Source: JBOGXA01 sp050694175 (GTDB taxonomy: Bacteria > Actinomycetota > CADDZG01 > WHSQ01). From it: a DNA stretch of 64,000 nt. The stretch is from NCBI GenBank assembly GCA_050694175.1, contig JBOGXA010000015.1:1-64000 (forward strand). The letters run 5' to 3'. Of the stretch, positions 60,444 to 64,000 are shown in pieces. The notes beneath the pieces were generated by a model. That model made no database searches and had not been told where the DNA came from. It saw nothing but the letters and a program-made list of their open reading frames with translations. The position numbers were made by a program, and so were the translations under genes. Each line of letters starts with the position of its first letter. Position 1 is the first letter of the stretch.

Positions 60444-61711
60444 CACGCGATCCGTTCCAGGATCATCGGAGGGCTCTCGGGTTTTTCGCTGCCGGTTCTC
60501 ACGCCGCCCGCCAGGGCCTCGAGCGCGGGCTCGAAGCGAGTGCCGTCGTCCGCGCGCAGTTCCAGCACCGGCTCGCCGGCTTCCACCTCGTCGCCAGGTC
60601 TCTTGAGAATGACCACACCGGCCGTCGGACTGACGGGATCCTCCTTGCGAGCGCGGCCCGCGCCCAAACGCCATGCGGCGACTCCGACCGCACGGGCGTC
60701 GAGCAGGGTCACATATCCATCCGTTTCGGCTGTCACCGAATGGCGCTCGGATGCTTCAGGAAGGGCCGCTTCTGGATCTCCGCCCTGAGCGCGCACCATC
60801 TCTCGCCATTTGTCGAACGCGGCGCCCGAATCGATGACCGACTGCGGGTCACCCACCACGTCCGCCAGCGACAACATCTCACTTGCCAGCGCGAGCGTGA
60901 CCTCCATGAGATCGGCCGGGCCCCGACCGCGCAGCGCATCGACGGACTCCTGTACCTCGAGCGCGTTGCCGGCCGTTAACCCCAACGGGGTATCCATGCT
61001 GGTAAGCAGTGCACTGGTTCTGACTCCGTGAGCGTCTCCGAGCCGAACCATCGTCTGTGCAAGCTCGCGGGCACTTGCGAGGTCGGGAAGGAATGCTCCC
61101 GATCCAACCTTCACATCGAGCACGAGCGCACCGGTCCCCTCAGCGATCTTCTTGGACATGATCGACGACGCGATCAGCGGGATCGATTCCACGGTGGCCG
61201 TGACGTCTCGCAGCGCGTACAGCTTGCGATCTGCTGGCGCGAGCCCGGGGCCCGCAGAGCAGATCACACAACCGATGTCGGCGAGAACGCGCACCATCTC
61301 GTCGGGTTTGAGATCGACGCGGAAACCCGGGATCGACTCGAGCTTGTCGAGTGTGCCGCCGGTGTGGCCCAGGCCCCGGCCCGACATCATCGGATCGGCA
61401 ACCCCGCACGCCGCGACGATCGGCGCCAGCACGAGAGACACCTTGTCGCCCACCCCGCCGGTCGAGTGTTTGTCCGCGGTCGGCATCGACACCGACGACA
61501 GATCCATTCGGTCACCGGAGGCGATCATCGCGGCGGTCCAGGTAGAAAGCTCGTCGGGCTGCATCCCTCGCCACACGATGGCCATGAGTAACGCGGATGC
61601 CTGCTCGTCCGCGATCCGCCCGCCCGTGTACGCGTCTATGAACCAGCGAATCTGCTCATCCGACAAGCGCTCCCCGTCGCGCTTGGTCCGAATGACGTCG
61701 ACTGCGTTCAC
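60443..61711 (-). CDS. deoA: Thymidine/pyrimidine-nucleoside phosphorylase
   Basis: 422 residues from GTG 61711; an 83-codon extension upstream runs through the cytidine deaminase gene and is rejected. Marks: NAVDVIRTKRDGERLSDEQI, DKHSTGGVGDKVSLVLAP (phosphate and nucleoside site), MSGRGLGHTGGTLDKLESIPG and KVGSGAFLPDLASARELA. A C-terminal alpha/beta domain (GYVTLLDARAVGVAAWRLGAG) is present. Phosphorolysis of thymidine and deoxyuridine gives deoxyribose 1-phosphate. It lies between cytidine deaminase and PNP. Confidence 0.93.
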   Translation of the reverse strand: MNAVDVIRTKRDGERLSDEQIRWFIDAYTGGRIADEQASALLMAIVWRGMQPDELSTWTAAMIASGDRMDLSSVSMPTADKHSTGGVGDKVSLVLAPIVAACGVADPMMSGRGLGHTGGTLDKLESIPGFRVDLKPDEMVRVLADIGCVICSAGPGLAPADRKLYALRDVTATVESIPLIASSIMSKKIAEGTGALVLDVKVGSGAFLPDLASARELAQTMVRLGDAHGVRTSALLTSMDTPLGLTAGNALEVQESVDALRGRGPADLMEVTLALASEMLSLADVVGDPQSVIDSGAAFDKWREMVRAQGGDPEAALPEASERHSVTAETDGYVTLLDARAVGVAAWRLGAGRARKEDPVSPTAGVVILKRPGDEVEAGEPVLELRADDGTRFEPALEALAGGVRTGSEKPESPPMILERIA

Positions 61712-61722
61712 CGTGGTGAGGG

Positions 61723-62127
61723 TTACCTCGTTCGCAGCGACAGGTCTTGGTCGGTGAATGCATCGGGCAAAAGTGAATCGAGCCGGCGTGGCCCGTCGGC
61801 AGAGTCCACAAGGAGCTCGGGTCCGCCGGACTCCATCAGCAACTGCCGGCACCGCCCGCACGGGGCGAGCCAGCTCCCCTCGGAATCGACGATGCTCACC
61901 GCCACCAGTCGTCCGCCGCCCGAGTCGTAGAGGTCCGACACAAGTCCGCACTCTGCGCACAGGGTCAGTCCGTAAGAAGCGTTCTCAACATTGCATCCCG
62001 TCACCATCTCGCCGTCGTCGACGAGAGCCGCGGCTCCGACTCGTAGTCCCGAGTACGGCGCGTATGCACGGCTCGCGGCTTCACGCGCCTCGGCTCGAAG
62101 GTCGTTCCAGTCGATCGGCTCGGTCAC
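61723..62127 (-). CDS. cdd: Cytidine deaminase
   Basis: 134 residues, homotetrameric type. Zinc site CAECG (Cys and catalytic Glu) and PCGRCRQ; substrate residues are in SGLRVGAAAL and NVENASYG. Converts cytidine and deoxycytidine to uridine and deoxyuridine, feeding the next enzyme, the pyrimidine-nucleoside phosphorylase, 12 bases downstream. Confidence 0.95.
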   Translation of the reverse strand: MTEPIDWNDLRAEAREAASRAYAPYSGLRVGAAALVDDGEMVTGCNVENASYGLTLCAECGLVSDLYDSGGGRLVAVSIVDSEGSWLAPCGRCRQLLMESGGPELLVDSADGPRRLDSLLPDAFTDQDLSLRTR

Positions 62128-62169
62128 GGCTTACCCTCCGGTCTTTGTGCTGACCGAGCAATCTTCGCG

Positions 62170-63417
62170 CTATTCCTTGATGTACGGCTGTCCGTCCGCC
62201 GCCGGGGGCCGCGCCCGGCCGACGAGACCGGCTACGACCAGGATCGTTGCCACATACGGAGCCATGAGGAGGAACTCGGATGGCACGGGAACGCCGAGGA
62301 TCGACAGTTTGTTTTGGAGCGAATCGGCGAAGCCGAACACCAGCGCCGCCCCCAGCGCCCCTATCGGGTTCCACCGCCCAAAGATCATTGCCGCGAGGGC
62401 GATGAAGCCCCGGCCCCCCGTCATTCCCTCGTTGAAGTTGCCCACCGATCCGACCGTGAAGTAGGCGCCCGCGAGCCCGGCGACCATTCCGCCAAGGATC
62501 ACGTTCCGATACCGGACCCGCAAGACGTTGATACCGACGGTGTCCGCAGCCTTCGGGTGCTCGCCGACGGCACGCACGCGCAAGCCCCATCTCGTGCGAA
62601 ACAGGCCGAAATGTATCAGAGCCACCAGCGCAAACATCAGATACACGAAGATGCTGTGATCGAAGAGCAGGGGGCCGAGGATCGGGATGTCGGACAGGCC
62701 CGGAATGTCAATGTTTCCGAACGTTCCCGGTTGGTTCAAATGGCGGTACTCGGGGTCACCGAGGATGAGCGCGGTGAGATAGCTCGTTATCCCCAAGGCG
62801 AAGATGTTCAAGACTGTTCCGGCGATTATCTGATCGGTTCGATAGCGGATCGATAGAACGGCAAGCGCAGCACCCAGCAGGGCACCAGACGCTACTCCTG
62901 CGAGAGCCCCGACGATGAGGCTGCTTGATGCGCTGCCGACGAGGGCGCCGGTAAAAGCGGCGGTCAACATCATTCCCTCGATTGCGATGTTGATTACCCC
63001 TGATCGCTCGCACAGGACACCCGATAGCGCGCCGAGTGTGATCGGTACGGCGCTCAGGATTGTGGTGCGAAGCATCCCGAGGAAGTTCAGCGACTTCCCC
63101 GCAGCCGCCCACAGCAGGAACGCGATCACGAAGCAAGTGACGACGACCCCGAGAACGATGTAGATGCGACCTCCGAACCCGCGCGCGAGCTGCACACCAC
63201 CCAGGAACGCGCACACCGCCGCGAGCATCAGGGCGACGGGTCGGGCCGGAAGCGTGATCGTGAACTCGTCCAGTACGAAGCTCGAATCTGCCCCGGAGTC
63301 GGTGCCGACGCCGAACGCGTAGGTCATGAGCGCGGCGAGCAGCAGGAACGTGATCCCCATGCCGCGCGACCGGGTGAGCGACATGGACCTCCTGGTCGCA
63401 ATCGCCGCAGTAGTCAT
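62170..63417 (-). CDS. Nucleoside ABC transporter permease (NupQ/BmpC-type)
   Basis: 415 residues, about ten membrane segments, with the family motif GVINIAIEGMMLTAAFTGAL and FRTRWGLRVRAVGEHPKAADTVGI before the coupling helix. It overlaps the upstream permease by four bases and precedes cdd by 42 bases. With the phosphorylases it marks the system as nucleoside uptake for salvage, though related permeases import other solutes (BMP-dependent). The ATPase and lipoprotein genes are not in the window. Confidence 0.9.
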   Translation of the reverse strand: MTTAAIATRRSMSLTRSRGMGITFLLLAALMTYAFGVGTDSGADSSFVLDEFTITLPARPVALMLAAVCAFLGGVQLARGFGGRIYIVLGVVVTCFVIAFLLWAAAGKSLNFLGMLRTTILSAVPITLGALSGVLCERSGVINIAIEGMMLTAAFTGALVGSASSSLIVGALAGVASGALLGAALAVLSIRYRTDQIIAGTVLNIFALGITSYLTALILGDPEYRHLNQPGTFGNIDIPGLSDIPILGPLLFDHSIFVYLMFALVALIHFGLFRTRWGLRVRAVGEHPKAADTVGINVLRVRYRNVILGGMVAGLAGAYFTVGSVGNFNEGMTGGRGFIALAAMIFGRWNPIGALGAALVFGFADSLQNKLSILGVPVPSEFLLMAPYVATILVVAGLVGRARPPAADGQPYIKE

Positions 63418-64000
63418 GCGGCCCAGCTTTTCGTAAACGCGTCGGTTTCGACGGTACGGTCGGCGCGGATGCGGAAGATCTCGCGGACGAGGGCGGGTGC
63501 CGCCATGAACGCGATGATCAGCGCCTGGATCACGACGATGATGTCGACCGGAGTGTCGGACGCGGCCTGCATCAGATTGCCTCCCTGGCGCAGAAGCCCG
63601 AACAGCAGAGCCGCCGCAACTACGCCGGCGGGGTGCGACCGGCCGAGCAGCGCGAGAGCGATTGCGTCGAAACCGATCCCCGAGGAGAAGCCTGGGAACA
63701 CGCTTTTCTGGACGCCCAGCACCGCGCTCGTCCCCGCAAGCCCTGCGAGTCCTCCGGCGAGAGTCATGGCGAGTATGTAGACACCGCCCACGCTCATGCC
63801 GGCGTACGCGCCGGCGCTTGGATTAACACCCACCGCGCGGAACTCGAATCCGACGGTGGAGCGGAACAGCAGCCACCAGATGCCGAACGCGGCTGCGAGC
63901 GCGAGCAGGATGCCCGCGTGCACCCGATAGTCGCTTCCCGCCAGCAACGGCAGCTCTGCGTTGTCCCCCACGGTCTTCGAGATCGGGTCCTCGCGGCCGG
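63414..64000 (-). CDS. Nucleoside ABC transporter permease, 5' end outside the window
   Basis: At least 195 residues; the frame is open to the window edge (start upstream of position 64000), so the N-terminal part, including the first membrane segments, is missing. The visible part has FRSTVGFEFRAVGVNPSAGAYAGM, GGVYILAMTLAGGLAGLAG and GIGFDAIALALLGRSHPAGV, typical of the NupP/BmpB-type partner. It forms a heterodimer with the downstream permease. The operon continues beyond the window, probably with an ATPase and a substrate-binding lipoprotein. Confidence 0.88.
   Translation of the reverse strand, partial: GREDPISKTVGDNAELPLLAGSDYRVHAGILLALAAAFGIWWLLFRSTVGFEFRAVGVNPSAGAYAGMSVGGVYILAMTLAGGLAGLAGTSAVLGVQKSVFPGFSSGIGFDAIALALLGRSHPAGVVAAALLFGLLRQGGNLMQAASDTPVDIIVVIQALIIAFMAAPALVREIFRIRADRTVETDAFTKSWAA

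Noticed and set aside
61712..61960. N-terminal extension of deoA into the cytidine deaminase gene
   Set aside because: Arg-rich nonsense reading in another frame of cdd; the family begins at the GTG at 61711.

Overview
The window is high-GC, densely coding DNA from an actinobacterium (Actinomycetota), probably a member of an uncultured or little-studied lineage. The evidence is the combination of a GlnR-like OmpR-family regulator, two type I glutamine synthetases with a fused GlnE adenylyltransferase, DUF2505 and DUF5317 proteins, an Mrp ATPase without the CxxC motif, and a qcrCAB/ctaCDE respiratory cluster in which QcrC is a two-heme cytochrome c and CtaC carries a fused cytochrome c. The taxonomic placement is an inference from gene content only.

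Layout. 1-2.9 kb: a gene-poor stretch with two tRNA 3'-end remnants, a secreted RTX calcium-binding protein and tRNA-Glu(UUC). 2.9-8.6 kb: an HD-GYP protein with an acidic tail, a secreted M28 peptidase and a PAS-GGDEF-EAL protein. 8.6-11.1 kb: a three-gene DrrAB-like ABC exporter. 11.2-18.4 kb: exported proteins (an unnamed family, an M6 peptidase, an alkaline-phosphatase-superfamily lipoprotein, a lysyl-oxidase-like protein, a TolB-like propeller). 18.6-25.1 kb: GNAT, LtrA, tRNA-Lys(UUU), a second HD-GYP protein and a secreted M14 carboxypeptidase. 25.3-36.9 kb: a nitrogen-assimilation region, nadE-glnR divergent from a GSI-alpha glutamine synthetase, then a UvrD-like helicase, NlpC/P60, glnE, a peroxiredoxin-like gene and the adenylylatable glnA. 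37-45.8 kb: DUF2505, VOC, a two-component system preceded by a 25-codon gene, hypothetical exported proteins, DUF5317, an epimerase and a lipid kinase. 45.9-51.3 kb: mrp, deoC, two aldehyde dehydrogenase genes and capA. 51.3-59.7 kb: cytochrome c oxidase and bc complex. 59.7-64 kb: a nucleoside uptake and phosphorolysis operon that runs off the window end.

The strongest unusual signal is in the peroxiredoxin-like gene at 34823-35344. Its reading frame is interrupted by one TGA exactly where the AhpC-TSA_2/SelL-type family has its redox cysteine, the homology continues in the same frame after the TGA, and a hairpin follows at the distance expected of a bacterial SECIS. I read it as a candidate selenoprotein with a Sec-Pro-Phe-Tyr motif.

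A second coherent system is the nitrogen regulon. Upstream of glnA at 36904-36941 there are four GTAAC/GAAAC-like pentamers spaced at exactly 11 bp. A two-pentamer version lies in the nadE/glnA divergent promoter (27736-27751). Both match the known GlnR box layout, and a GlnR-like gene is present nearby. Also notable are a 25-codon membrane-like peptide gene with its own ribosome binding site and terminator just upstream of a sensor kinase, an ABC ATPase whose only well-placed start is an AUC codon, and a phosphatase-superfamily protein that looks circularly permuted.
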